Below, one piece after another: positions 7,301 to 18,475 of a stretch of 40,179 nt of DNA. Numbering within the stretch: the stretch's first letter is position 1; every line of letters starts with the position of its first letter. The DNA is taken from the NCBI RefSeq assembly GCF_019649055.1, contig NW_026570569.1, positions 1 to 40,179 on the forward strand. The letters run 5' to 3'. A program made the translations under genes and the position numbers. The notes under the pieces were generated by a model, which saw only the letters and a list, made by a program, of their open reading frames with translations, searched no databases and had not been told where the DNA came from. The DNA comes from Paramacrobiotus metropolitanus (taxonomy: Eukaryota > Tardigrada > Eutardigrada > Parachela > Macrobiotidae).

Positions 7301-8737
7301 CCGTAATTAATAACGGTTTTCTACCTGTTTCACCGTCCGTTCCGCGGGGAAATGATCCAAATGATCCAGATTCTTCTTCCACAGTCCGTTCCCGCGTCGC
7401 CGCTGTTCCGTAGCGTGCCTCGCGCTATCAGTCTACTACTGTGCCGGCTGTGCCGTAGCAACAGTAATGCTCTACTCCAGTTTGGAGGAGTCTGATCCGG
7501 TCTTTTCCCGTGCGCCCCTTTTGGCACTTCGCCGCCTGTGGCCCACGGCTTAGGATTCGCTGAATCCTTGCCGAGTAACAGTGACACCAGCACGGGTCTT
7601 CGCTGAAGACTCCGTACCGAGGAACACTGCCGACTGAACTCTTGTGCTCTTGCACAGACCTTGCAACAGTACAGGTCTTCGCTGAAGACTCTGCACCGAA
7701 AACAAGGCTGGAAATCCGATGAGGAACTTGCACCGCTTGTGGTGTTGCGCTTTGCTGTTGGACAGACCTGTGCCTTACTGGTCACGGATATCACGTCGGA
7801 TAACAGGCCAATTTTGCCTGACACAATTCGAATCATTAAAATCGCTTCAGTCAAGAGAACCGCTGTCGGCTCTGCTACCATCTAATGCTAGATCCAGAAT
7901 GGATCCAGAGACAGAGACAGAAACGGGATCTATCCTGTGGAGTGAGCGAAACGATAGGGTTCGCGAACTATGCGGAAACACAAAACGTCGCACCGTAATC
8001 GCTAACTTTTTAATAATATCGAAAGTCTGGAGCCCAGAAATCAACATACTGATCGGCGCAGCTCGATCGTGAAAACGTAGAGCCAATTCCACACTGTGCA
8101 ACACTGTGCAACACGTGCTATACCGCGCCCACTAATAAAGCGCGAGCCAATCAGAAGCGAGACACAACACAGACCGTAATCCATGGCGTAGCGCCTAGCG
8201 CGCCACAGGCGTGAACGCTAGTGAGCCCTCGTCTCACACGCCGCATTCAGCATTCGCCGGAATGGCGGCAACGCTGCTACGGAGGTCATGGTTCTCTGAT
8301 CCCGTCGTAAACTTCGCACCTTGTAGTTTGTACGGGTCGTGGGTCGATCAGCACCCGAAGGGACTTATTTTCTGTGAAGAAAAAATTCGCTAACCCAAGC
8401 ACTGGTAAAAACTACTATCACTCTACTATCTACTATCTACTATCACTCAAAATGTTTATGGCTTCAGTACAATGCTGCTCTAGAGAAGAAAAAAGTCAAA
8501 TCCGCATCACATTGCAACAATGTGGTTACGTAAGCGAATCTCTTTGGACGCGATATCCTCGTTCGAACAGTGCAGTCATGAGAGGCCGCAGAGTCTCATC
8601 ACGGCGACACTAAGATCCGCGATAACAGTATCTAATTGTGGCCAGCTTGCAGACGGCATCATTTATTGGAAAAGATGCTTTATTCAGCCTGCGTATTGCT
8701 AGACTGGCCGCTGCTGACTACACAACTCGCAAAAAAT
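7301..8737. other. no recognised gene; possible upstream LTR or flank
   Basis: Short open frames occur on both strands but none has a recognisable domain or a convincing exon structure. A 79-bp imperfect duplication carries the hairpin GTCTTCGCTGAAGACTC at 7596-7612 and again at 7675-7691. Near 8090 there is a short ACTGTGCAAC direct repeat. The stretch may include the remaining U3 and the element's outer edge, but no boundary is visible. Confidence 0.5.
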
Positions 8738-8813
8738 CTGCCGATTGCGGGAATCGAACCCGCAGCCTCTACACTCTAAGGCCGAGAGAGGCACCACTAG
8801 GCTATGGCATAAC
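8738..8813 (-). tRNA. tRNA-like fossil or SINE head (pseudo-tRNA)
   Basis: On the minus strand there is an A-box-like TAGCCTAGTGG and a perfect B box within GCGGGTTCGATTCCCGC, which forms a 5-bp T-arm. The acceptor ends do not pair well, and the anticodon stem-loop is irregular, with no T at the position 33 equivalent. I therefore call it a degenerate tRNA or the tRNA-derived head of a SINE rather than a functional tRNA, and assign no anticodon. Confidence 0.45.
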
Positions 8814-8881
8814 TGCAGAATATCGTAAGATATTCTCAGTTACAACCGGCAAAATAACGAACAGAGCCTCGCTCCTAACAG

Positions 8882-9487
8882 TATGGTCAAAGCCACCAGA
8901 ATAGACCAAGCCAAGAAACGAGATAAGATCAGGAACGCCTACTCCGCTGAGCTAGCATACGAGTCTACGGAGAAACAGTTGAAAAAAGTCGTATATAAAC
9001 GATAACAATTCATGCTGCAAGATATTCAAAATTTTGTAAGGGTAACCCTCCGTAGTATAACGTGTTTGAATATTTGGTACAATGACCGTATGAATCATCT
9101 TAGCTTACAAATTTTTATCAATTTCTGAGTCGAATTTACATTCATTACGGTGCGTACCCGCATGACCTCGATTTACAAAGACAATACCACGGAATGAATG
9201 GGATGAATAGAATGTTTCCCGAATCATACGCTATCACTATCCTGGTTCATTTATAATTTTTTTAAAGGGTTGCATCGGTTTCGCCACTATGTTTTGTTAT
9301 CACTCTTACAGCAAACGCATCCACCTAACTTGCATCAGGAATTACTTACTGAATAAATTACACAAACTATCAAAGGACGTTGGTCTGCGTTCCCTTCTAA
9401 TCAGCGGAGCTGGCGGGGCTACGTGACCCACTTACTTGTTAGATGGTCGTTTCTTAGCTTGGTCTATTCTAATGGCTTTGGTATGGT
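8882..9487. mobile_element. inverted-repeat element, about 600 bp
   Basis: Left arm 8882-8930 and right arm 9441-9487 are reverse complements at roughly 85% over about 45 bp, sharing AATAGACCAAGC and AAGAAACGA. Weaker similarity continues inwards (CTCCGCTGA in both arms). No transposase frame lies between them, so this looks like a non-autonomous DNA element. Confidence 0.55.
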
Positions 9488-9521
9488 GGACAGCGTCACT
9501 AAAATGGGTACGAATAAAACC

Positions 9522-9603
9522 TGGGATTGGGAATTGGGATTTGGTATTGGGAATTGATACTGGGAATGGGATTGGTATTGGGATTGCGTTTTATTTATGG
9601 GAA
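9522..9603. repeat. degenerate GGGATT/GGAATT simple repeat
   Basis: Loosely tandem units such as TGGGATTGGGAATT recur about ten times with substitutions. The stretch is open in one plus frame only because of the repeat. It is not a canonical telomere array. Confidence 0.7.
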
Positions 9604-9813
9604 TGGTATTTTATTATGGAAACTGAAAATACTACGTACAGTGTTACATAATAAGGTAGTTATACTCGTAGTTACAACTTGTAACTAAGTAAGTACTTGG
9701 AGATATGGACCCGTGTGTATTGAGTGGACTGTCGATGATCTCAGCAGTCTCGAAGTTAGGAAACTGAACAAGCAATGTCTATATTGTGTGGTCTTGGGCC
9801 CTTGGCTATATAT

Positions 9814-10230
9814 GGAACGTTTCGTACGAGTACTAAAGAAAAAAATTGGAACGTTTTTTTCCTTCTTGTAGTCACTGTAGTCATCTGTAGGTGTATAGAC
9901 ACCCTGTAGACAACATGTATACATCCTAAGAAAGCCTAAAAATACAGGTGACTACAGTATGTCTACAGTGGTGTCTACAGGCTGTCTACAGATGACTACC
10001 GGTGTATACAGGCTGAGTATCGAGCTGAACCTAAGAAGGGCTGCCCGTATACAGCGGCAGACATCTGTAGACAACCTGTAGACACCGTTGTAGACACGCA
10101 GTATACATCCTAAGAAACCAGGTGACTACCGATAGGGCTACGGGGTGTCTACAGCCTGTATACAGATGTCTCCTGTGACTACAAGGAGAGGAAAAACGAT
10201 TCACTTTTTTTCTTTGGTACGAAACGTGCC
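9814..10230. mobile_element. fold-back element rich in TGTAGAC/GTATAC units
   Basis: The ends are inverted copies: GGAACGTTTCGTAC at the left and the reverse complement GGCACGTTTCGTAC at the right. Both are followed by an A-rich tract and CTTGTAGTCAC. The interior is a mosaic of short repeats (GTCTACAG, GTATACA, GTGACTAC) that also pair across the centre, including ACATCCTAAGAAA near 9925 and 10108. About 417 bp with no coding frame: a MITE-like or foldback element. Confidence 0.7.
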
Positions 10231-10945
10231 ACAGGTGTCTTGGCGCATCGACTACTATCGCCATATTTCAACCCACGCTCGTATGTAAAGTTCAGCTGGA
10301 AGCCAGTACAGGGATTCAGATGGAACAGAAATATGCTGCTGGAAGCTAGTAAAGCCATCACCGACAGAGGCCAGATCTGTCGGCTTGTCAGCAACTTTTC
10401 GATTACTTGAGCAGAACATATTAACTTTTTGAGAACTAAAACCATCCTGTTCCACGACAAAACAAACTCGCCCAAAAACTTGTGCACCTTTAAGTTTTGG
10501 GTGACTAATTACTGCAATAAATAATCATGAATTTTCTATCGAACTGTGGTGCGTGCCGCTGCTACCAGTACGAAAACTACAACCAAAATACGGTAATTAT
10601 AAGTGTTTCCGTTTGCAACTTCCAAAAACGTTTGCTGTCTTTTACCTTATAGATTCTGTTTATACTTTATTGTTATGTGTACTTCCGCACATGAGAATGG
10701 AGTCCGTGTGAAGATATTTATTTTTGACTACTGTACTTACTGTCGAGTATCGTGAAGGTAGAAACGTTCTCAATCTGTGGCATGGTGAACGTTCCACATA
10801 ATGCAATCAGTACAATGACAGAACACAATCAGTCGGACATTGCTTTCGAACGTTTTCTTCACCGTTCAATGCGTTTTCAAATCAACCGTTTGCTTGAACG
10901 ATGCAGCAAAATCAACAGCGCTAAGGAAATTTCGGCAAAACAACG
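10231..10945. other. no gene recognised
   Basis: This lies downstream of the SMYD-like gene's stop codon and contains no convincing exon on either strand. Short frames near 10255-10487 and 10752-11030 have no recognisable domain; the latter partly overlaps the antisense of the last SMYD exon. Confidence 0.4.
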
Positions 10946-13900
10946 TCAACACACAGACACTTTTTCGCTGCCGCGGAGAACCTCCTGGATACTAGCAATT
11001 AGCTTGCATAGTAACTGGCAACCAGCGTAGGCTTCCTGAACATCCTTGCACTGGGCGCCGAACAACACATCCAAGATATTCCTGGCTTCTTCAGAATATT
11101 CTCTAACGCGCACACCCACGTCCTTCACTAACCCTTCCAACTCTTTCTTCGCCGGCCCAGACAGACGATCCATTCCGGGATTCGGCAATCGTTTGTGAAG
11201 CGCCACGATGGCGGACTGTCCCGCCGACATGAGTATGCGAGCACGGAACACTGCATACTTCGGGTATACCTTCCTGCAGACAACAACCAGAATCTACGGT
11301 AAAATAAATTAAATCACGGTTGCTGATTGCCGATACTGTAGCGGCTTCTTCACGCAGTGATAACTGGCTAACTTAGAATCAGTAACTTATCTATATTTAG
11401 GCCTTGTCCCGAATTCGAAGCGAATCTTGTTGCGTTACAGCAACTCCACCTCGCGAGGTGGCTTCGCGTACCGTATCTGTAGGCGTGGCCACTGCATTAG
11501 CCACCTCGTGCGGTTGAGCAACCATACCAAAGCTAGATTCGCTTCGAATTCGAGACGAGGCCTATGAGCGTACAAGTACTATTTCCAGAGATGATCAGTG
11601 AGTGTAACGTTCAAGCGCTTTGTATACACTGGCGTGAAAACCGTTTGTGCGCGCAACATCCGGTTCGGGAGCTATGACTGTTGGAAAAAGTTTAAATGCG
11701 TTTGGGTGTACCAAAATTCTCATTATTGACTGATTATTGATTTTGCACGTAAATGCAAATGGCCATGAAAACGGTATTACACCGATCCACTGTTTTAGAA
11801 TGCTTTTTAAATTTTAAAATCTGAAAAAAATCATGGAAGTCTGGAACGGTGTAAAAACGATCTTCATACTTACGTGCATTTCGTGCAAAATCGGAAGGAG
11901 ATCCGCGGATAATGAGACTTTCGGTACACCTGAACGCATTTAAACTTTTTGGAATTTTCTAACAGCCAACTCCCGAACCGGATGTTGCGCGCATAAACGG
12001 TTTTCTACAGAATGTCATAAACCCAAACAACAATGCGTTTAGGAGTTTAAGCACATGTACACGAATTTAGTACCATATACCTAGCCACGTCCCGAAAGTT
12101 ACCAACGGTCAGCTTACCGCAGGCACTCAACCAGTTCCTGTGCCATATTCCAGCCATCTTCGAAGCGGTTCTCAGCATAGTATTTAAGCGGTAACTCCCA
12201 GCCGCTGGATAAGATATAACGGAAATGCGCAGTCGGTTGCATGATTCCGGCAGCGTCCATCTGCTGGCAGAGCTGCGCAGCCATGACTGGTTGGAACTGG
12301 GTAGTGCCTCGTTGCACGATGATTGGGTAGCGCGTCGTAATGGCCTTATGCTGTCGGATGAACTGACTAAACTGCGCTAACCGGGTGCTGTTGATGGCCC
12401 CGCATTCGGAGCAGGGCTGATGTGCACGGCTGTCGCTGGGAATCGGGTTCAAGCACCCCGGTGTCACGCAGCGTAATGGGTTAATCTCTGCGTCCTGAAA
12501 GAAACCATACAGTGACATTAAAATTACCTACTCGACTGCTTACAAATGAAAAGATACAGCTAAAATTTGGTTAAAGCGTACGTATTCAGGTGTGCATCGG
12601 CGACATGTACACGGATACCCATAGCGCTTCTCGAAGTCAGCACGACGTTCCGCTCGTGTCTGGGAGAATGGATCCAGGGCGTCGTTGTACCGCAACTGCA
12701 AGACGTGTGATTATTACATGGCAGTGATACAAGTAGCATTACCGCGCAAATCTCCAACCTTAAACGTTGAAACAAGAAAACAAGCGGAACGACTTTCACC
12801 CATTCTATTCTTAACACTCGCACAATTTCTACTGCCGCTCAGGCGCAATAAATGCTTAAAAAACCGAAAACAAATTCTGTAGTTGTGCCACGCTCTCTAG
12901 CCTTACATGTATTCCTAGAGAATTTGATAAGCTATCAAACTAGATAAAATTTTAGGAAAGCAGACCATCTGTGTTAATTTTGGCCAACAAAAACGGGAAC
13001 ACTCCCGAACCGGAAGTGACACACGTTTTCCCTGTTTACGCTCGACCAGATTTTTTGTTTTCAAATTGGACAACGTACGTTGCTAGATCCTGTCATTCAG
13101 CATATTTTAATACCATTTGACATTTAGGGAAAATTGTTTTGTTGATACGAGAAGAAAAGTTTGTGACACGGGAGACTGTAAAAATCGCTCTGTCCGTGAT
13201 TCTACCGTCTCCCTCGGACTGGCTTTGTAGCAGACTGCGCTAATTTAATCTTACCAATATTTTATTTGCTGATTATTTAGGTGGTTGAGGCATGATTGTT
13301 ATTCGATAGTTTTCTTTGCTTTTCATTATTGATAATGTGTTTCCCTCCAGAAAATAATCTAAAATGTTAAAATATCATTTGCTAATTAGGAGCCGTGTGA
13401 ACACCGCGCCTGAGGTCGACCTCAACAGCAACCGTGTAAAAACAGCCTCAGAGCAAGTTGAATTGCTGGTTTATACAGAAACCGAAGAGCTCACTGATGA
13501 AACGGCAGAATGTGTTTATCGATCCCGTACGTCAGAAGATAAGCAGTTCGTTACATTGTTGTAATTGTTATTATCTGGAAATAGCGCAATGGAGACAAGT
13601 TCCTCAGAGTAAATGGGAGCCTCGGCTTCCTAGACGAGTCCATCTCGCAAAACTAAGAACCGAATTTGCCATAGTGACGGCTCAAATCAACACGGCTAAC
13701 TACCCAGGAGCCGACTCCATTTGAAAAGTAGACATAACATCGACCATCTTTCCTCGTAGATTCTGCAGATGTGCGCTGCTGGCTGTCTTTTTGAGCTACG
13801 GTAGATATCGCAGACTTTGAAGAACGAGTTAATATAAATTATTCAGAACACGATATTTTTCGCAGGCACAAAGGCCCATGACAAGGGATATTACTGAGCG

Positions 13901-16300
13901 TCCCAGTCTTGATCTGCAAATCAATGCTCCATAATACCAATGTTAAGATTTAGGAACTTACAAAACTACAATGGGTCGACCCAGATTTTCTAATATCGGA
14001 ACTTACTCTGCACTCTGCGAAGCACAAAAGTAAATGAATTATGAAAATCAGGAAATGATAAAAAAATCAGATCGGGCAAACTGTAACTGGAATGTTAAAT
14101 TTGGCGCAAGTGTGTAAAAGCCTCGTAACACAGCTGGGAATGGGCGTGTTGCACGATCGTGTTTTGGAGCTGCCTGGCCGGCGCACAGGAAAAGCCGACG
14201 TAAATCGAAAGTGAAATTGTGCGAGTGTTAATAGAGCTTGTTCTAGACACTCAACGGTGACGATAACGGTGATGACTCACCACAAATTTATCGTTTTCTT
14301 GCTCCTACAACATCGTTACGGTTGTTGTGAACACGATAAAACACCATGCTATCGTAGTCCCTTCCCGGTAGCTCCCAGCTTCTAACAGAGGTGGCAAACT
14401 ACCGTTGTGCCACAAGAAACTAGCACAAGAAACATTCCTCTATTTTTTAAAATAATTAGAAGAGCAGTTACTACAAAGAAAACGTTTCAAAAGAATTTTT
14501 TGCGAGCAAATGAAAGATCGGAAGAACCGGGTGTGTTCAAACTGCAACCCCATAAGCGGCTGTCACGTCTCTGCACATCCACTTCAGTAATTTTATTTAT
14601 AGCGAAACCGGACCGAGCCCGAGCCGACTTCTAGTCTATCGTAATCGTTGTGCTCAGCGAACAAGCAAACTCTCTTACGATGGCGATTACTGTCACGGTA
14701 ACCGATCGTCATCGTCACCGTGGTGTATCTAGAACAAGCTCTAATAACTTAGTATCTACGATTTCGCGTAAAAAACCATGGCACTAACATCGGCAAGTCC
14801 GGTATACTGTGGAATGTCCTCAACGGCATGTATGAGCAGTCGTCGCCCTTGGAAGTTCAGCACCACATTGACGTCCCAGCACACTGGCGTCATCCACGGC
14901 AGCGGTGCCTGTGGATACAACGCCATGCCGAAAGGTGTGGTGACGTGGCACATTGCATCATGCATGGGCGCACCGTTGTAGCGGGCGATTCCGTAATAGT
15001 TCAAAAGTTCTGCTACAGGCACACCGATGGTCCTTAACTCCTCCGCACTGTAACTGTCAACAACACGTGCCACTCAATACTAGGCGGGCTGGACTTCGCG
15101 GATAAAAAACCAGCTTACGATGGTGTTGCAGTCCGGTTGATTTCCCATTGTGCGGGATTGGCTGGCAGCATGGCTAGCAGGTCTTTGGCAGATTTCCGAC
15201 CCATGCCCGGGATGTCCATCATCACGTTCAACTAAGCAAAGCCGGAGCAAGTGAACAGAAATCACATGCCCAGAACAGTTTTTTAAGTGTAGCTACTTTT
15301 CCGCTTACACGCAACGCATCACAAACGATGTTGCGTAGGGAATATTTTTCTCTGCATTTCGATGTAAATCAAGTAGAGCTTTATGAGAAAGTTTCAGAAA
15401 GCATGAATGAAATGGTCTTGAACTGAATTACTCCACTGAACTGCCAAACATGGGTGTTCGCAAGATGATTTGGCAAAATGGGATTTGGATACTTTCGGGA
15501 AAACTCGGCTTGGATTGCTAAGTTTACATTTTCCTGGTCAAGTTATGTTAGGGAATTGTAGAGAAGTTATTTCTCCACATTTTTGGTATGCGAGCAACGG
15601 CTTTAATAGCAAACGAAAACAGAAATCAAACGTATAAAACTACGCGTCTGTACTCTGTAATTGAGCTTACATGTACGCTGATACCACGAAGTAATCTGCA
15701 ATGCGCAAGTGGCGTACAGGGAAATTGCAAGGCCCGCCTGCACGCGGGCAAGGCTCATTAATCTTACAAAATAATATCCCGAAGTTCCATGAAGCGCTAT
15801 TGAACTGTTCGTACAGCATGAAACCTTGATTTCTTTACCTTGATCTTGTTGGCCAACTTGGCGACGATCTCCCTGCCAATTGTGGTCTTCAGCAGGACGC
15901 ATTCCAGTTTATGCTCCAGCTTCCAGTCAGCAGACTATTCAAAAAAGCCCATATCAGCCCATTCAAACACACTTCTTCATGATTTGCAACAATAAACTCC
16001 GATCGTCTCCTTGAAATTTACAGAATACTTCGCTGATACCACGAAGAACCCAGCAGAGCGAAAATTGTCGATCCTCAAACAAAAAACTGAGGAAACACCT
16101 AGTCACACCTGACACGCGACGCTGCAGTAGCGGTGGAGTTTGCATCCTGAACAGGTACGCAGTTCCTGGCTCTTTTGTAGACAGTAGGCACAACGTGTTT
16201 CATAGGCGCTGCTGTCAAGTACCCACACCAAAGGCTCGCAGCACATAACAACATCGCCAGCCGTGAAAGAACGGCAGTCAGTGGTCTTTTTTGTTTCCAT
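10946..16300 (-). CDS. SMYD-like SET/MYND protein, 7 exons, about 498 aa
   Basis: Exons (minus): 16300-16109, 15934-15839, 15231-15119, 15053-14777, 12695-12582, 12494-12118, 11273-10946. All introns are GT-AG and all phases match. Exons 1-2 give the N-terminal SET strand (AGDVVMCCEPLVWVLD) and a complete MYND finger (CAYC, CSGC, YCSVAC, H and C). Exon 4 gives the C-SET core (GMALYPQ, then LNFQG and HAVEDI). Exon 5 gives RYNDALDP and the post-SET zinc motif CTCRRC. Exons 6-7 hold a CxxC pair (CSEC) and the helical TPR-like tail. Length matches SMYD proteins (430-490 aa). Two key elements are absent: the NHSC AdoMet/catalytic motif is replaced by PWMTPVCWD, and no GLRA AdoMet-binding motif precedes the MYND finger. 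It is probably a non-catalytic or altered scaffold. The exon 4 donor GTTTTT is weak and is the least certain junction. Confidence 0.85.
11398..11564. mobile_element. 167-bp MITE with TA ends, in SMYD intron 6
   Basis: Terminal inverted repeats of about 30 bp begin TAGGCCT and share CGAATTCGAAGCGAATC at both ends; the reverse complement of 11535-11564 matches 11398-11427 with about three differences. The interior is also partly palindromic (CCACCTCG arms). The TA termini suggest a Tc1/mariner-like TA target. Confidence 0.8.
11634..12008. mobile_element. 375-bp palindromic MITE (family B), in SMYD intron 6
   Basis: The left end GAAAACCGTTTGTGCGCGCA and the reverse complement of the right end (GAAAACCGTTTATGCGCGCA) are nearly identical. 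Pairing continues inward for more than 100 bp through CAACATCCGGTTCGGGAG, AAAGTTTAAATGCGTT and GGTGTACC. A second, decayed copy of the same family is at 28985. Confidence 0.85.
12958..13050. repeat. possible solo end of the family-B MITE
   Basis: ACTCCCGAACCGGA here matches the subterminal segment of the element at 11634-12008, followed by a diverged terminal stretch. It lies within SMYD intron 4. The similarity is short, so the call is tentative. Confidence 0.3.
13000..14226. other. SMYD intron 4, no further gene recognised
   Basis: This is part of the 2.1-kb intron between exons 4 and 5. A plus-strand frame at 13364-13564 is protein-like in composition but has no recognisable domain and no partner exon, so it is not called. 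Confidence 0.35.
14227..14748. mobile_element. 520-bp terminal-inverted-repeat element in SMYD intron 4
   Basis: The left arm starts GTTAATAGAGCTTGTTCTAG; the reverse complement of the right arm starts GTTATTAGAGCTTGTTCTAG. Both continue with about 20 bp of similar ACGGTGACGATRACG sequence. No coding frame is present, so this is a non-autonomous DNA element. Confidence 0.8.
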
Positions 16301-18076
16301 TCGGAATAAATGGACAATCTTACAGATTCACTATGACACGAATGCAGGAAAACGGAATCCAACAATACCAAATCCAAATTTTCGTAGAACCAGGGATCCA
16401 CGTAAACACTAAACACGTCCTTGGCGTCTAATGAGCTTTCTGCAGTCTGCACTCTGTAACATCTGTCGCGCTGTCTGCTTGTTGTACGGAGCAGCCGCCC
16501 TCGGTGGCTGACGGTGCAGATTTCAAGCATTTCCGATGGAAATGATCAATTTTATAGATTCCTTTTCCCCTTATTTTTGTATTTTCCATGGCTGGGAGGC
16601 ATTTGCAATGGGGAGCATCACTCGAACTTTAAAGAATTATAAAATTTTTGGACTTTGATTGATCTGGTGGCCATAAGCGGCTTCATCTTGACTACTGAAA
16701 ACAAGAAGTCGCATCTAGTTTATAGTAGAGGCTGAGCTAGTTTTCTTGAATGTAGTCATTTCTGAATTCACGATAAATACACCAGTACGTACGCTTTACT
16801 GCTTTTGTGTTCCTTGCTATCACATTAATTTTTGGAGTAGTTTACTTTTAGTATTTTGTAGTTTCTAGCCGCATAACGCTGATTACGCGTCCCAAGGGGA
16901 AACCGCATACCACTAAAAACGCGCGGCCAGTCGCGTGTGGATGCGTTGATGCGCATGACCGGCCGCGTGTACCTGTTGTTCATGCTGTTGCATAGCTAAC
17001 TTTCATCTTTCATGGGAAGTGCATCGATAGTCTTGGGTGGTATGTTGGAAAGTGTGATAACGGAGTGGAATGTCCTTGGAAATGTTGTGAACTGAATACA
17101 ATGGCATGTGACTAGACGGTCTTATTTTCTAGCAGTGTGTTTTTGGCGGAAATGATGGAATCATTCTCACTTTACGATCTGATCAGAATACAGCTTGCGG
17201 TATTAAACGACTAAACATCGTTGTTGCGGGATATCGTAAGGTCATAGACGTAGCCGCGTGTATACGGGCGTAACATGGTAATGAGTAATCTTCACAGGCC
17301 CCGCACAAATTGTACGAGAAATATGGATGATTAGTTCAAAGCAAATACATATCTGATACCGGTGAAATAGATATTTTACTAGTTACGAGTCTGTGCAAGT
17401 AAGGGATAATATCTAAAGACGTGTACGATCAAGGAAAGCATGACCGCGTTAAACTGCGTTCTGGCTGACGGCATCGCTAGCTTCGAACACGCACACAGAC
17501 ATTCTTTTGCCGACAAAGTCGCTCATCTAGAAAACCCAACCTCCGTTTTTCTTCAAAACTATTAAATGCCTGATACTTAGGTAATGGGTACAACTACGAT
17601 TATGCTAGCACCCAGCAAAACAGAAATGTGACATAATTTTTGTATCCAGTCCAGTTACAGTGTTTGTTACGTTCTATGTGGACTGTGGGTGTACGAAAAA
17701 TAATCACAATCATTATTATTTTAGGTTGACAAAGGATGTAAGGTAAAGCAACTAAGATCAGAATTTGTAAACTCGAGCCAAGTCAGCCAACACCGAATCC
17801 GGGATCCCTGTGTCCTTATTAACTCGACGCGAAACCGTTAAGCGCTTGCAGTAAGATGTACAAGTAGGTCCGGATGAAGAGCGCGATAGAAAACAGCGAA
17901 AAATTTAAGTTCATGGGTTATGCCAATTGTAGTGTAGTGGCCACCGTCTTTTAAGCGCTATCATCGCACTTATTGTGCATTAGCTGTACTTTTACCTTTA
18001 CGTGCTCTAACTCCGGACCGGCCTGTAATTCTGGTGATTATTCGTTTGTGGCTCGAAATTCAGTTGATGAAGTGTT
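16301..18076. other. intergenic, no gene recognised
   Basis: Upstream flank of the SMYD-like gene. The long minus frame 16099-16530 is a shadow of SMYD exon 1 in another frame. Around 16918-16975 there is a short GC-rich segment with inverted GCGCGGCCAG/GACCGGCCGCG words. Nothing else stands out. Confidence 0.4.
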
Positions 18077-18220
18077 TCACTCCGCAGCCATCTGACCATT
18101 TAAAAGATTAACAACCTCTCCCGAGTTCCAGAGCGGCTGAGGTTGCGTCTGTTTCAGCAGTGTTGCAACCAACATTGCAGGGCGCAGATCCACAACAGAC
18201 ACTAATTTATTATTGACTGT
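18077..18220 (-). CDS. candidate terminal exon, unknown protein
   Basis: After a possible acceptor (GGACAG) a 47-residue frame with coding-like composition (VVDLRPAMLVATLLKQTQ, LWNSGEVVNLL) ends at TGA 18077-18079. No domain is recognised. It could be the last exon of an unrecognised gene or an alternative 3' exon of the F-box gene just upstream, but no donor in that gene's last exon fits the phase convincingly. Confidence 0.25.
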   Translation of the reverse strand, partial: TVNNKLVSVVDLRPAMLVATLLKQTQPQPLWNSGEVVNLLNGQMAAE

Positions 18221-18475
18221 CTGTCCATTACAGGAAGTATGCCACTCGTTTGACGTTAAGGCAAGAATTTGTGTATGCATAATCATAAGTTAAATAAGTT
18301 AAGGTCAGATGTGTAAAAACATAATCAAAATGAACAAAAAGTGAAGTCTTTCCGTTTAATCAATGCATACAGACTTGAACGAACAGGTCATGGATGGATA
18401 TGGATTGACATAAATGAATTTACATGTTTCACTCCCCGGAATTTTCGTTGCTGGATTTATCATCGTGATGCGTTA

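Noticed and set aside
8738-8813. A functional tRNA gene
   Set aside because: The acceptor stem does not pair and the anticodon loop is not canonical, so only a tRNA-like fossil is called.
16099-16530. 143-codon minus frame upstream of and overlapping SMYD exon 1
   Set aside because: It reads the MYND exon in the wrong frame; the MYND cysteines are in the shorter 16103-16300 frame.
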